From positions 16,579,001 through 16,643,000 of the forward strand of contig NC_057924.1 in the NCBI RefSeq assembly GCF_018873765.1: a DNA stretch of 64,000 nt. Reading direction: 5' to 3'. Positions 32,835 through 45,203 of this stretch are shown piece after piece (the first letter of the stretch is position 1; each line of letters starts with the position of its first letter). A program made the position numbers and the translations under genes. The stretch comes from Telopea speciosissima. Taxonomy: Eukaryota > Streptophyta > Magnoliopsida > Proteales > Proteaceae. Under the pieces are notes generated by a model, which was given only the letters and a program-made list of their open reading frames with translations, was not told the origin of the DNA and did no database searches.

Positions 32835-33966
32835 ATCTCTTCTTATTTTAACCCCAAGGCCCCTTCTTTTGATCTTTAATTTTCTGATTCATAAAGAAGC
32901 ATTTATGAGTGATGCCCAGATCTGGTTCATATAGAAGATTTGGTTTTGGTGGGCTTTGTCAGGGGAAGAGATGTGCAAGAAGTAGTTCAATGAAGGCTAT
33001 CATGAAGGTGAGTGGTGGGTTGGTGGAATCTTCAGAGGCTGTGGCTGATGGGGAGCTGCTTATTGCAAGCGGATGGCCTGCACTTCCACATCAGAGGTTG
33101 AAGGAGTTGGGTGGGGGCGAAGTTGCAGGAAAGGGATTGGAGGAGGAGGAAGAAGAAGAAGAAGAAGAAGGGTAAAAGAGTCTATTTACACGAACCCATG
33201 GTTAGTTTGGGCATTATAAATAATCTAACTACGCCACATCAACACTCAACAGATAGATGCTAACGGCAAGGGAGGAATTAGTAATTTTTTGAAAACTATA
33301 GGGGAATCGTATGTAAGGTAGGAAAATCAAGGGGAGGAACGTGTAATTAGGGCAAAGTACAGGGGAGGGATACGTAATTTTCCCCAAAAAAAAACAAAAA
33401 CTTTGATTACAGTATAAAAAAAAATAAAAATAAAAAGTAGAAATCTCACACTCCCCAACCCAATATACTATGGGACCCATTCCACAACATTCCCACCCCA
33501 TTTTTCCTGTAAAACAAGGGGCCTATAAGTCAATGCTATGTTAAAGTACAATTCCAGAGTCATGAGGTTGTTTGATAAATCGTTTTAGCGTGAAAACTTC
33601 AGATGTGCCCTCCTAATTAGACAGAGAGACAAATTTACATAGCTATCTAAGGTACCGTTTGACAACGTTACTAATGTTTCTGTGTCGTTTTAAATCAAAA
33701 ACGTATTTTAGTGTTACTATTACCAGAATAACGTTACCGGCTTCCTAAAAGATGTTTGATAAACCTGTTCCAGAAACGTATCCAGAATACTATTAATACT
33801 AAAAGATGTTTGATAATACTTGTTTCTGTAACAGCTTTGTATTGATTAATATAAATTACAAAATTGTCATTTTTACTAAAATACATAAAGTCATGGATGG
33901 TAGGACATTAAAAATTATTTTTAATAAAAAACTATTGAAAATCATGGGAAAGAAAAGATGCTACCA

Positions 33967-33998
33967 TGTACACAGAGAGAGAGAGAGAGAAAGAGAGT
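33967..33998. repeat. GA microsatellite
   Basis: A run of GA dinucleotides (cagagagagagagagagaaa...). Confidence 0.8.
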
Positions 33999-35217
33999 GA
34001 ATGGATTATTCAACCCATCTCTGTATTCTGTTGGGGGAGTGGACACCTATGCCTTGTGGACACTTAACGGATTAATTTTTTTTCTTCATAATTTTGGATA
34101 CATATACATGTCAAACCAAACCAAAATCAATCCGATAAAAAGAAACCGATATGAACCCAAAACCAAACTGAAACCAAAGCTTTCCGAAATCAATTCAGCC
34201 CGAGCCAAAACCGGCACGAACCGACCAATTGACACCCCTACCACAGGCCCTCAAAACTCTCCAATACAATACGAATACAGTAATACAATCAATACAGACA
34301 TGGTCATGTGAAGTATAGTGAATGAGGTCTAAAGTCTCAAAACAAAATCGACAAGATTTTATAAACATCAAGCCCCACAAAAGGGGCATTGCTTTATCCC
34401 TCTGAGATGTGCTTACATCGTTGTGCTCCCTCAATTCGGCACTAGTAGGGTCACTCTGTACACCTCTGTAACTACTAAACGGCAAAACTGGAAATGGCTC
34501 TCACCCCTTTGCTTTACAACTTCGATTCTTTTCTTTTTCTCTGTATGGGTGATGAGGATCCAACACTGTCACTCTTTGTTTCTATATAATGAATCACCGA
34601 TTGTTGATTCGTACAAGTCAGTGAGAGCTTTGGACAACTCTCTCCATCTCTCCTCAATTGGTCAGGACATTGCACATGGTTAATGTAGCATAGAATTTAC
34701 AAAAAGCTCCATAACAAAGCACAGTTTTCACTAGTCCTCTTCTCTGTTTTTCATGTGTACCAAGCATTAAAATCCAACCCAGAACTACCTTACAGGAGAA
34801 ATTAGATTATCCTGAAATAGCCTGAGAAACACATGAACATTGGCAACATCAATAAACAAGTTATAAACCAATACGTAACTTGATAGATACCTTGGCATCA
34901 ACATTAATTATTGTTTGTAACCTGTCTAACCTATATCATCCATTGAATACTCCATTTCAACCACTGCTTTCCTCTGGATGATTGATGCTATCATAGTCTC
35001 CCCATAATGAACCAACAACCGAATTTGGAACATTCAGAGACACCAAGTACATGTCCTCAAAGGGTAGTTTACAAGACTACAAGCATAAACTCAGGTCTTG
35101 TATAAACTACCCATAAAAAAGAAATCTGAGTTTGGCTTTTGGTACACGATTCTATAAACTACTCATCATCCTGTATGATGCTCATGATTGTCTTCTATGA
35201 ACAGTTTAATAAAAAAG

Positions 35218-35305
35218 GTCATGGTGGATTCAAACCACCATCCCCTTGGAACATGCTTGACACATCCTCATGTTCCAAGTGCTCTACCAATTTGAGCTAA
35301 AGACC
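35218..35305 (-). tRNA. tRNA-like gene with pol III terminator (anticodon unresolved)
   Basis: On the minus strand an A box (TAGCTCAAATTGGTAGAGCA, a classic D-arm with GCTC/GAGC) is followed by a B box and T-arm (GGTGG-TTTGAAT-CCACC). A T6 terminator directly follows the acceptor end. The region between is long and folds as CTTGGAACATG/CATGTTCCAAG, so the anticodon arm is not standard. It could be an intron-containing tRNA, but more likely is a tRNA-derived pseudogene. The acceptor stem pairs imperfectly. Confidence 0.5.
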
Positions 35306-37590
35306 CAACAAGTAAAGTTTGAAATTTACAAGTAACCATGAGACCATGCTACAAACCATGCTTCAATGATAATACCCAATGAGGACCTTGCCACAACCCT
35401 TCCTATGCTGTAATAGTTTCAGGGAAAGTCTATTACATGTATTTAATTTGATTAATATTGCACTCCATGCAGCTTTTTTTCTTTGTTCTTCCAAAAAAAA
35501 AAAAAAACTGATCGGTTCTAAGACTGTTTTAGTCCAAGCACTCTCTTCTATTCAAAGAGTAGCTACCTATCCTTAGTGGGTTTCTAGGGTTCAGGCTGAT
35601 TCCAGCCAATTCAGAATGGAATCAGATCAGAATCAACTAGACCCGATTCAGAAACCAATTCCTTGTTTTAAAACCATGACTTGACAGGATGCTTTGAACT
35701 AGTTGATAAAGGACAGTGCAATTGGTGTAAGGTAGATATAGAGTTTCTGAGAGAAAAATGGGTGTCAATAGCCCTGTTCTTTAGAATTTTATCATCCTAA
35801 CAGCCCTTCATCTTTAGAATTTTATCTTAATCTCCCCTCCAAACACCAAATTATCATCATTATAGTTGGGAATTTTGATCATCCATCCAAAGAGGCTAGG
35901 TAGGCAGCAGTTATTATATTTAACATAGCTAGTTTTCTTCAGTTTGTATGAACTATGGTATATGGCTTGATTTTTCGTTTATTAAACCAAATGTTCTTAT
36001 CAAGCTAGGTCCAGCGGAAGTACTTTATAAACTTTGGAGAGAACATACTTCTAATATAGGAACAATAGCTGATTGTTACAAGTGTAATAGAGCTTAGAAA
36101 GTAGAAGTCTAGTCATGATAGTAGGTCAGTTTAGTGATAACCCTCGGAAGAAGGAACGACAACATGTGAAGTAGAGGTAGAAGGACAAGAATGAGAGCTT
36201 AATAAGCCATTTGGAAGAAGTTGAGGTAGGCAAAGGCATGTGTTATGCTGTGTTCTTGGTGGATTCTAGGCAATGGCTATTGATGGAGAGGTGCCAAGAC
36301 TAATGCATTCTAATTGTCATTGTTGGAAGACTCTCTCACTGCAGTGCTACAATACCTCTTGGGGAAAGCATAGGCTTAGCATCAAAGAGCAGTCTAATAG
36401 GGTTAGGAATCGTGAGACTTGAAGGGATCATGTTATTATTCTTAATTTCTTATGATAGCAAGCCAGTCCTACTGTTTCTGGGTCATTCCCAAGATGGCAT
36501 GGAAACAGGGAGGGGGTTTTATTGGTGGTTCTACTGCTTAGAGTTAATCTGGACTTTCTAGATTGTCAAGAGTTCTATATATTGGTGGAACTGAAAGCCC
36601 ACAATGTACTGCTTACATTTCCTATGTCTAGTGGTATGACATTTTTCATCAGTTCATATTGATGATGGTCAATGTAACAAGAAGTTTTATGAAATGCTCT
36701 CTGAAACAGAGCCTTGAAACCATTGTTTATACTTATGCCTTACGACAATTATGAAGTTCCATCCTTGGCATTCATGGAGAATAATATCTCTGGCAGACTC
36801 ATTTGATCTGATCAACTAATGGGATGATCACACAGTGCAAATCATTTTATTACATGTTTTTTTTTCCTTCCAAGCATATGGTTGGAAGCTACATGGGATG
36901 TTCTACCCTTTTGACAGTAAAAAAAAGGCTGCAACTTTTCTGGCTTGATGGTTATCACTTCTACATTTCTAAGTTATCAATAGGTCATATATGACCCTTT
37001 AGGTCCTCTAGCATTTTTTGTGCTCTATCTTATAGGTCAGATATGATATGACCCTTTAAATCATTAAACTTTTGTTGTTGTATAAATCCTTTCAAGCCCT
37101 TTAAATCAGTCAGTATCTTTATATCAGCTCTGTGATATCACATCTTTTCATCATTATTCCCACTCTAATTCTAAAGATAGAATTATATCCTAATGGATGA
37201 CACAAGCCACAGAACTCAAGATAGTTGAAATGGTAATTCATGGTAATCTGCCACCCTTTTGACCTTAAAATTTGTTATGGGCAATGATTTTGTAAAAATC
37301 TACAACAGGTGCAGGGAGGATGGTTTTTAATTAGTTAAGAGTTTGAATCTAGCAGTTTCATGGTTTGTTAGCCAAATGAACATGGATGACCAATTATCCA
37401 CATGAACTCAAATTCCTAGTTATACAAAATTATACCATTTTGAGCAAAGCTGCCCGAGCCTTTCTTTGATCTTTCTCTAATTTGGCATTTTCCCAACTCG
37501 ATTACTAAAGCCTTTCTTTGATCTTTCTCTATTGAACAATGCCTTATAAATTATTTGGACTAGTACTATTAATCTCTTAGCTGCATCCCT
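35306..37590. other. Unannotated interior of the 33.65-38.7-kb region
   Basis: AT-rich sequence with only short frames. A diverged 'gattccagccaattcagaat' segment near 35600 resembles repeats near 26750 and 10960. No gene is supported. Confidence 0.5.
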
Positions 37591-37596
37591 TTCCAG

Positions 37597-37678
37597 AGGA
37601 TGAAATTGAAGAAAGGAGGATGCTTGAAACTGTTCGTGCAGCGGTTCAACTCCATGCGTGCAGAAACATCTTTTCTTA
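37597..37678 (+). pseudogene. Possible terminal exon fragment (plus strand)
   Basis: After CCCTTTCCAG the frame reads DEIEERRMLETVRAAVQLHA, then CRNIFS and TAA. It looks like a short charged helical C-terminus. There is no partner exon, and a long frame on the opposite strand overlaps it. Confidence 0.2.
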
Positions 37679-38031
37679 ACCATAGGCACCCTTTCCAGAA
37701 CAGAACCTTGTAGAATCGTACCCAGTATATTGGAAGTTTCACATGTTGGGATATAATACTCAAAACATATAGTTAATGAGTTTCCAAGTTTATCTATCCA
37801 ATTATTCATACTTGCATCTGAATACAGGTTATGGTTTCTTTGATGACTTTGTGTTGGGGCAACCCTTAATCACCTTCTATGTTGTTGCTAGGACAAATCC
37901 TACTCCATTTTTTTCAACTTTCAATGCCATTAAACATTTCACAATACAACCAGAGACCCAGATCGGAAGAAAAAAAGGGGGAAGAAGAGGATTTTTTTAG
38001 ACAAATATGAGTTAGTAGAGAGGGCTTTTAC

Positions 38032-38127
38032 CTGTGGAGCTTGGATCGGTGTGTGAGACGTAAGAAGATGTGAACTCGAGCTTCGAGCGTTCGGGAAGAG
38101 CCTCAATGTCTTGGATTTTTAGGGTTT
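38032..38127 (-). pseudogene. Possible internal exon fragment (minus strand)
   Basis: Between TTTTTGCAG (ending 38128) and GTAAAAGC (from 38031) the 96 nt read TLKIQDIEALPERSKLEFTS then SYVSHTDPSST. A possible 5'-UTR exon ends with GTAAAC at 38256. No family recognised. Confidence 0.25.
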
Positions 38128-38707
38128 CTGCAAAAATCAGAGTATAATGTTTAAATCGCAAGCAAAATAATAAACAGAGGAAGAAGAAGAAGAAGATAAT
38201 CTGCCACCGAAGAAGAAACTGAGCAAAGAAGGAAGAAGAAAAAGACTAGAGTTTACCTGAGTGCGCCGAAGGATCGCACAGAAGCAAGGTGCGGCCAAAT
38301 CAGGAGCTTCGTTCTACCCTCTCGACGCCTTTGCTATGGTTTCGGTCGGAGTTCAGACCGTTATTCAGGTAGAGTTCATACCTTTTCTTCAAGGAGGAGG
38401 TCGAGAGAGAAGAGTTTTCAGGGAAAGGTCGCGAGAGAGTTGTCAATGATTTTAGGGCTCTCTTTCTTCAAAACACGGCTAACAGTTTTGGACTTTGGAC
38501 CATAAAGGGGGTAAAAACAACTATTTGTTGTTTCTACAATAATTTTTTTTTTTTTTTTTGTATAAATTATTATAAATTTTTATGTTTTTTATTAAAAATA
38601 AGTGAAACAAAACGAATTTCTCAAACGCGTTTTCTATGCTAATTGTGTGCTAGAAACATTAACATCAGATAAACAACAGAAACAAAACATTATCAAACGA
38701 TACCTAA

Positions 38708-40344
38708 ATTTATAGCAAAAAAGTTTCTTTTTTTTTTTAAGAGGGGGTGGGGAGGAATGATGGTGTCGTCCAAAAGGGGTGGGGGTGGGATAGTTGAAAT
38801 CGCCACCTTCGCCGAACTTGTGCTAAACCCAACAGTCTAGCCACTTGTCATTGAATAAACAAATTTGGAGGTGTGAATAAATCAGAATTAAAACTTTTGA
38901 ATTCAATTAGAACATTGAAAAGTGACGTTTCTAAAAATACAAGATAAATTTGAACCATCCATTTTTATGTTTTTATTTTTTTAATCTAAATTGTATGTTT
39001 CCAATAGAGTTGGGTGAGTGGTCTAGGGTACTACTACACATGCATAAACATACACGGGATGTGTGAGAATATATAAGGAGATATTTGATTGAATTAGGAA
39101 AAAGAAATTTGACGAGTGGCTAATTTAGACATTGTCCTCTCTATCTAACAATCAAATTGAACATATCATCTATGCACATGGCAGATTAGATGCCTTGTGA
39201 CATTTAGAAAAATAACAAAGCTTTGTGACAATATAATTTACTTTATTGATTAATTTGATTAAAAAAATGAACTGCTACAAAAGAGTTGGAAGGATTAAGT
39301 GAAAAAATCAATCTTATATTACAAAAAATCAGAGAAAAAAAAACAAAAAGAAAGATCATTAATATTTAACTTTTTATGAAAAATATTTTAAAAAAGTGAG
39401 TTTCGTAAATCTTTTGAGATTGCTTGGTTTTGAGCTGAAGACTTCTTTAACTAATTCCTTCTCCAATTATTCACACATGTTTTAATGTTCTATCAAACCT
39501 ATTTCCAATTCAATGTTAGAAGTGGACACCACATATAATGAATAAAAAAAAAAGCCCTCTCCAATAGATAGGCTACAATGTTTTTAGCCTACTCTATTTT
39601 TTTTTTTTGGTCTAAATAATCTAGTTCTAGCCTTATTATTCATATTCTCCAAAACCCCGAAGGTCTATTTAAGCAAACTTGTCTTTGCGAACGTGATTAT
39701 GCACAACCACAAAGAAAGGGTGTGGATAAGCCATTGTTTGTCCACCCTCCTTATTGGTCATAGCCGCTAGCTTACTTGGAGCCTTTCCCTATATTTATTT
39801 AGATTTTGTATTTTTTTTTTTTTTTTGTGTGTATTATGTGATTTAATTTAGACCAAGTAATAGGAAAATTGATTTAACCCGATGGATTGTGGTGCCTAAT
39901 GCCTTCTTCAATCCATAACATTACTTGAATTGTAGATTTTGTATGATCGGTTCCCATTGGAACTATAACGGGGGAGTCAATTGTTTGTTTAGTGGGTCTT
40001 AGACCCTAATCTAGGAGGTGAATCCTTATATGTTTTTTTTCATCTTAAAGAAGTGAGGATGATTTCCTTCTCAGGATTTTGTAAACCTAGGTCTTTTCCC
40101 TTTCTTAGGAGGGTTGAGATTTATTGTTCTCACAATGGTGGCCCACTTTCTAATGGGCTCTACTCCACTCCATGATTTTTACCTAGCGGCTGCTAAACCT
40201 TTCGTAGAGGCTTCATTCTAGGACCATATCGCCCCTTTCATGCGCTAGTTGGAATCAATGATCAACTGCTTTGATATTGTTGATATGAACCTTAGGAGAA
40301 CTCAGTCCTATAAATCAGCTTATAAGATGAGGGAGCCCAAGACT
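38708..40344. other. Intergenic AT-rich stretch, no feature supported
   Basis: Contains long A/T runs (for example at 39596 and 39810). No gene, RNA or clear repeat boundary. Confidence 0.6.
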
Positions 40345-41032
40345 ATATCAACTAGAGTTGCAAGTTTGACCCTGTCGGCCCGAACCCGCCCTGAGCCCGA
40401 ACAGGGCCTGGGCTAAAGATTTCTGGCCTTAAGGGCAGGTTAGGGCTTTCCTGGCCCTGAGTCAAAGTCGGGCCGGGTCAGGGTTGAGACCTCGGCCTCA
40501 GCCCGACCCTGATTTCGGCCCTTATTTTGACCCTGATCATGGCCCTGATCTTGACCCTGATCTTGGCCCTTATTTGTTTATTATGTTAGTATTCTAGTAT
40601 GTGCTCTATAGTTCACTTAAGCAACAATTCTGGGTTGTGCTCTGTGAAGAAAATTCTTTATTTATAAAAAAATAGAAGTTATGATACATTTGATCAAGGA
40701 ATATAATTATTTAAAATGGGGCCTAACCATTATACCAAGGAAAAAGAAACATAATAAAATAACTAGATTAATGTTTAATGTGAATCCATCCCTTTATTGT
40801 GTTGCTATATAAACATTCAGCTATTTTAATTAATGGGTAATTTACAAATACCACCCCTGAGGTTTGACAAAAGGATAATTTTACCCCCCAGTTTTGGAAA
40901 ATTCTACGTACCCCCCTGAGATTTGCAAACAGTAACAAATAAGCCCATTCCGTTATTTCATGACTAACAACATTAAAAATATAAAGTGAGCTGACAAAAT
41001 TACCCTTGTAAGAAAACAAAAAAAAAAAGAAG

Positions 41033-41077
41033 CTGCAACTCATCTTCCCCAAGTCGTTTGGGGAAGATGAGTTGCAG
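41033..41077. repeat. 45-bp perfect-arm hairpin (left)
   Basis: CTGCAACTCATCTTCCCCAA, a 5-base loop GTCGT, then the exact complement. 20-bp perfect arms, at the inner edge of the left TIR. Confidence 0.9.
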
Positions 41078-41923
41078 GTATCCTTGTAGGGAACACCATG
41101 GAAGACAGCTCTGAAATTCCAGATTACGATCTGATGCAGTAAGAAGATGATCAAATAGGGATTCTTTGTAATCTTTCTTATTTTATTCATGTTATTAGCA
41201 TTGTTGGAAAGTAAGATCCAATTTTATTTAAATATGTCTTCTGTTCTGGATTAGATAGAGTTAGAGAAGAGTTATGATTTCAGTTTTACAATAAGATTAG
41301 GAATTTTATTTTATAAAGGGCATGTAACCCAACGATTTGGGATTTGAAAATTGAATGAAAAGGGTTTACCGTATTGTTGCCAAGAGCGAGTGCGCAATTC
41401 TCATCCCTCCCTCTGATATTCTCTCTTGTCTCTCACTATTTCCTCTCTTTACTTCTTTTCCTTTGGTACGCTGTTATTACCCTACTCTGTTATTGCCGAA
41501 CCAGTTGAGCTGTGATAGATTTGATTGAGTTCCTTATGAGTTGTTCAATGGATCTGGAACTTAGATCAAAGACTCTCTACCCTTAGGCGAATTAATTTTT
41601 TGCACCCCCAGTCCTCACCACAGGAACCACATTCCTGTGGTGAGGAACAATACTTGCAGAAGGTCTGAAACCCTAACTTCCGCCAAGTGTTGCTTCTTGT
41701 CAAACCCCTTGATTTTTAGGTTGCTGAACCTCGAGTTTGTTGGCTGGTTTCAATAGAGATTGGGTTTTAGTGGAAGAAGGAGAAAGGTTCTTCTATTTCT
41801 TAATCTCTAATTTCTGGTTTGTCAATATTACCTTTGCTTTATTTCACTATTATTCCCTAAATGGTTTGGATCGATCCAGCAGTCTTAGGCGACAACAAAT
41901 CTGGAACTTATGATGTTCCCTAC

Positions 41924-41968
41924 CTGCAACTCATCTTCCCCAAATTGTTTGGGGAAGATGAGTTGCAG
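41924..41968. repeat. 45-bp hairpin (right)
   Basis: Same 20-bp arms as at 41033 with loop ATTGT, at the inner edge of the right TIR. Confidence 0.9.
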
Positions 41969-43214
41969 TTTTTTTTTTTCTGTTTGTTTTCTTACAAGGG
42001 CAATTTTGTCAGTTCACTTTATATTTTTAACGTTGTTAGTCATAAACTGACGGAATGGGCTTATTTGTTACCATTTGCAAACCTCAGGGGGTACACAGAA
42101 TTTTCCAAAATTGGGGGGTAAAATTATCCTTTTGTCAAACCTCAGGGGTGGTATGTGTAAATTACCCTTAATTAACTTGCTTATTGCAGCAGGAGCCGAG
42201 TGAGGGGCATGAACTGTGGGTTTGACTAATGAAAGAGGCCAATACAAGTTTAGGGTCAGGGTTAGGGCCAGGGTCATGGTCAGGGTCAGGGTCAAGACCA
42301 AGGCCAATAGGCCACGGCCGCCCCAATCAGGGCGGGCTTGGCCCGTCAAGGTTTTTAGGCCCTGAGTCATGGTCAGGGCGGGCCTAGGCCCAAATAAGGG
42401 GACTCAAGATTGGGCTAGGGTTTTAAAAAGCCCAGCCCAACCCAACCTTGTTGCAGCCCTAATATCAACCCACACCAATCCCCTTTCGTAATCAATATGG
42501 GATCAGCCCCCTTATGACTGATATGGGATTGTAATAAGGGCACATAGAAGCCTTGAGAAAATTCTGCAAGGGAATCAAGAAATATCAGTGAAGACTGAAT
42601 CCACAAAAGTCTGTGTGCCATAAAAAAAAACTTCTAAAATTCATGGTTAGTCAAAGAGGAATCGAAGTAGGTCACATCGTAACTTGACACCATTCCCGGC
42701 CATTACTTAACACTTCCCATATCTTATGGTTTGACCAATCAATATCCATTTTAAATTATATTGATGGGCCGTAGACCCTAATCTAGGTGGGGACTTCTAA
42801 TTAATCTTTATCATTCATCGTTTTCTCTGCTTTGAGGGGAACCAATGAAAACCCATCATTGTCCTCACACCATGTTCAAGTTATTTTATCCCCCTTGATG
42901 ATGGGCAAGGGAATTGTTAACCATTGACAAAACTCAATTTGAATTCCCATAGGCTCCAAAGTATTAGAAACCAAAATTGAGTCCCATTTTTATTTGAATT
43001 GGTTAGAGTCGACAAAATCAGCCTGATTCTGAAAACACTCGATTTTGAAAAACATGATCCAAGAAAAGTGGATACGCTTTATATTAGTGAAAAATAATAA
43101 AGGGGAAAAGAATAGAGATGTAAACAGATTGAATTCGAATTCGAATAAGATTGGGTACTATCCGAATTCGAAAATATTTACAAATTTGCTATCCAAGGGG
43201 CCTTTCTAGCACAG

Positions 43215-43301
43215 TATGCAATCTAGGAGAGTCGATCCCTTGTCTTCCTGGGGGACATGCACTCAACTTGCAATGCCTCTAACCAACCGAGCTAACGGTT
43301 T
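43215..43301 (-). tRNA. tRNA-like/pseudo-tRNA sequence
   Basis: On the minus strand TAGCTCGGTTGGTTAGAGGC resembles an A box and D-arm. GGATCGACTCTCC about 40 bp later resembles a degenerate B box. No convincing acceptor stem and no T run. Possibly a tRNA-derived SINE head. Confidence 0.3.
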
Positions 43302-43802
43302 TTTGCCAATTATCCATTGGATATATTGAGACAATATCAAATTTGAATCCAACTTGTTAGATGGATTCCAGATATTACCCGGATTGATTCCTTTAGCAAA
43401 TGGATACTGAATATCTGAATGTTTGTATCCATTCATAAATGCATCAAAAATAGAAAAAGAGTGACATAAACATCTTCAAATCTTCATTTCTCAAGAATTT
43501 CCTAGAAATCTAAGACTAAACATTTTGATTGTTTATTGTTTGCTTACAGATGCACCATAGTTCCCAACTCCGAAGCCTAGAAGCCTAGAAATCTAGAATC
43601 CACCATTTCAACACCTAAAACCCACAAATTTATATCACCTACGAAAGACCAAGAAGAAACAGGCAATGAGAAGCAACAATCAACCACTACGAAGCCCTTT
43701 CACCACGAATCCTATGAGCGAGTTGGATATCTTTAGGCATAGATATTGAACCTCTTGGCATGAATTGCCCAAAGATTAGTATCCTCAAAGAGACTCACAA
43801 GA

Positions 43803-44032
43803 TAATAACGTGATCTACTAGGAGAGATCATCGCAATGACTCCTATGGAAGTTTTTCCGCAATATTTGTTTCCATCTATTATCGCATGTGATAATGGTAA
43901 CTATTCAAATGAAATCCCACCATTATCACATGTGATAATAGCTGTCTATCTTCTTGTAATACTGCTATTTAAATGGAACTCTTATGTAATATTTCTCAAT
44001 CAATTAAGAATCAGTCTCTTCCAAATTTATCA
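43803..44032 (+). repeat. 5' LTR of outer copia (230 bp)
   Basis: Starts TAATAACGTGATC and ends TTTATCA. It contains the inverted motif TTATCGCATGTGATAA / TTATCACATGTGATAA. The start is TA rather than the canonical TG. Confidence 0.88.
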
Positions 44033-44121
44033 TGGTATCAGCTTGTTGACGATCTTGGCCTCATCCGATTGTCTTCTTCCTCCTTTTGACCATTTTTCTC
44101 TTCCATCCTTCTTGCTTCATC

Positions 44122-45182
44122 ATGCCGGACCTAGACAATATTCCAGTTGGTGAGTCCAGTAATGTGCAGGGAGGTTCATCGCAGGCTTCTCAGCTGTCTA
44201 GCATGGATCCCTCCTCTCCATATCACCTTCATCATTCCGATAACCCAGGTGCTCTTCTCGTCTCCACACCCCTCAATAGTGATAACTATCCTACCTGGCG
44301 ACGTGCCATGCGAATGGCCCTATTTGCGAAAAATAAAACGATGTTCGTGGATGGGAGTCTCCCACGTCCCACTTCGCCACTCTCTGCTGTCCAGACATGG
44401 GACCGATGCAACTTCATGGTGCTGTCTTGGATCCTTAATGTACTCACTCGAACCATTGCTGACAGCGTGATTTACTCTGAGACAGCCTCTTCCGTTTGGA
44501 AGGAGCTTGAAGATCATTTCTCACGCGGCAATGCCTCTCGAGTTTTTCAACCCAAGCGCTCCATTGCAACTGTACAACAGGGAACTGATTCCCTCTCTTC
44601 TTACTTCAACAGATGAAGGTTCTCTAGGACGAATTAGCTTCTTATGTGGCTGTTCCAATATGTTCTTGCGGCGCCCAAAATGCTCTTCACTCGGCTGGCC
44701 AGCAGGAACGTGTGTATCAATTTCTCATGGGGTTATCAGATATATATGCTCAGATTCGTTCCCAAATCCTCGCAATGGATCCCCTCCCTGATGTGAATAA
44801 GACATATCATCTCCTTGTCCAAGAGGAGCAGTAGCGCTCCCTTTCTGCACCACCTATTCTTGACATGGCTACAATGGCTGTTAATCGATCTACCACATCA
44901 AAGGGTCCTCGCACATCTGCTGGTTCCAACAGTCATGATCCCAACTGCAATCGTCCCTTTTGTGATTACTACAAAATCCACAGTCACACTAGGGACACTT
45001 GCTGGCCATTACATGGCTATCCACCTGGACACTCGAAGCACCGTCGTTCCTCTTCAACCCAGGCTTCTAAACCTGGTTCGCCTGCTGCCAATCAAGCCAA
45101 GGCAGCCACTACTGCTCCGGCCCAGCCCCCTGTGACCCAGTCGCCAGCGTCTCCTACTACGTCCAGCCTCACCCCAACGTAG
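44122..45182 (+). pseudogene. Outer copia gag (frameshift and stops)
   Basis: From ATG 44122 the frame encodes STPLNSDNYPTWRRAMRMAL and VLSWILNVLTRTIADSVIYS, the copia capsid signature. A one-base loss near 44615 shifts the frame. TAG codons occur at Trp- or Gln-like positions (near 44632, 44832 and 45180). Downstream, RVYQFLMGLSDIYAQIRSQI and the knuckle region CDYYKIHSHTRDTCWPLHGY are readable. The knuckle's second Cys is Tyr. Confidence 0.85.
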
Positions 45183-45203
45183 ATCCAGCAACTCCTATCG
45201 CTC

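Larger units (their letters stand above)
26942..33523. mobile_element. Candidate large inverted-repeat element enclosing the gag-only gypsy
   Basis: The left end GGTCCCATTTGTTTGACGGG resembles the complement of the right end (GGCCCCTTGTTTTACAGG). An internal inverted pair lies at about 27440-27505 and 33105-33170 (CCCTTTCCTGCAACT, CGCCCCCACCC, CAACCTCTGAT). Flanks are TAA and TAT, so the duplication is not exact. It could also be two separate related elements. Confidence 0.35.
33648..38707. mobile_element. Candidate 5-kb TAA-flanked element (PIF/Harbinger-like ends)
   Basis: Element 33651-38704. The left end GGTACCGTTTGACAACGTT and the complement of the right end GGTATCGTTTGATAATGTT agree at 16 of 19 positions. 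TAA lies on both sides (33648-33650, 38705-38707). No transposase was recognised. The alternative is two independent small MITEs of one family that happen to face each other. Confidence 0.4.
40826..42176. mobile_element. 1.33-kb foldback element nested in the hAT element
   Basis: Element 40835-42167 with ~240-bp inverted ends: GGGTAATTTAC, CACCCCTGAGGTTTGACAAA, AAAATTATCC, and TTTGCAAAC. Flanks TTAATTAAT (40826-40834) and TTAATTAAC (42168-42176) match at 8 of 9 positions, which fits a MULE-type foldback. Each arm ends internally in a 45-bp hairpin. Interior frames are short and unrecognised. Confidence 0.75.
40345..42469. mobile_element. 2.1-kb hAT-like element, 8-bp duplication ATATCAAC
   Basis: Element 40353-42461. 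It starts TAGAGTTGCAAG and ends CTTGTTGCAGCCCTA. ATATCAAC lies on both sides (40345-40352, 42462-42469). Subterminal regions are packed with GACCCTGA/TCAGGGTC-type repeats in opposite orientations (40374-40580, 42250-42440). A foldback element occupies the middle. No transposase. Confidence 0.8.
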
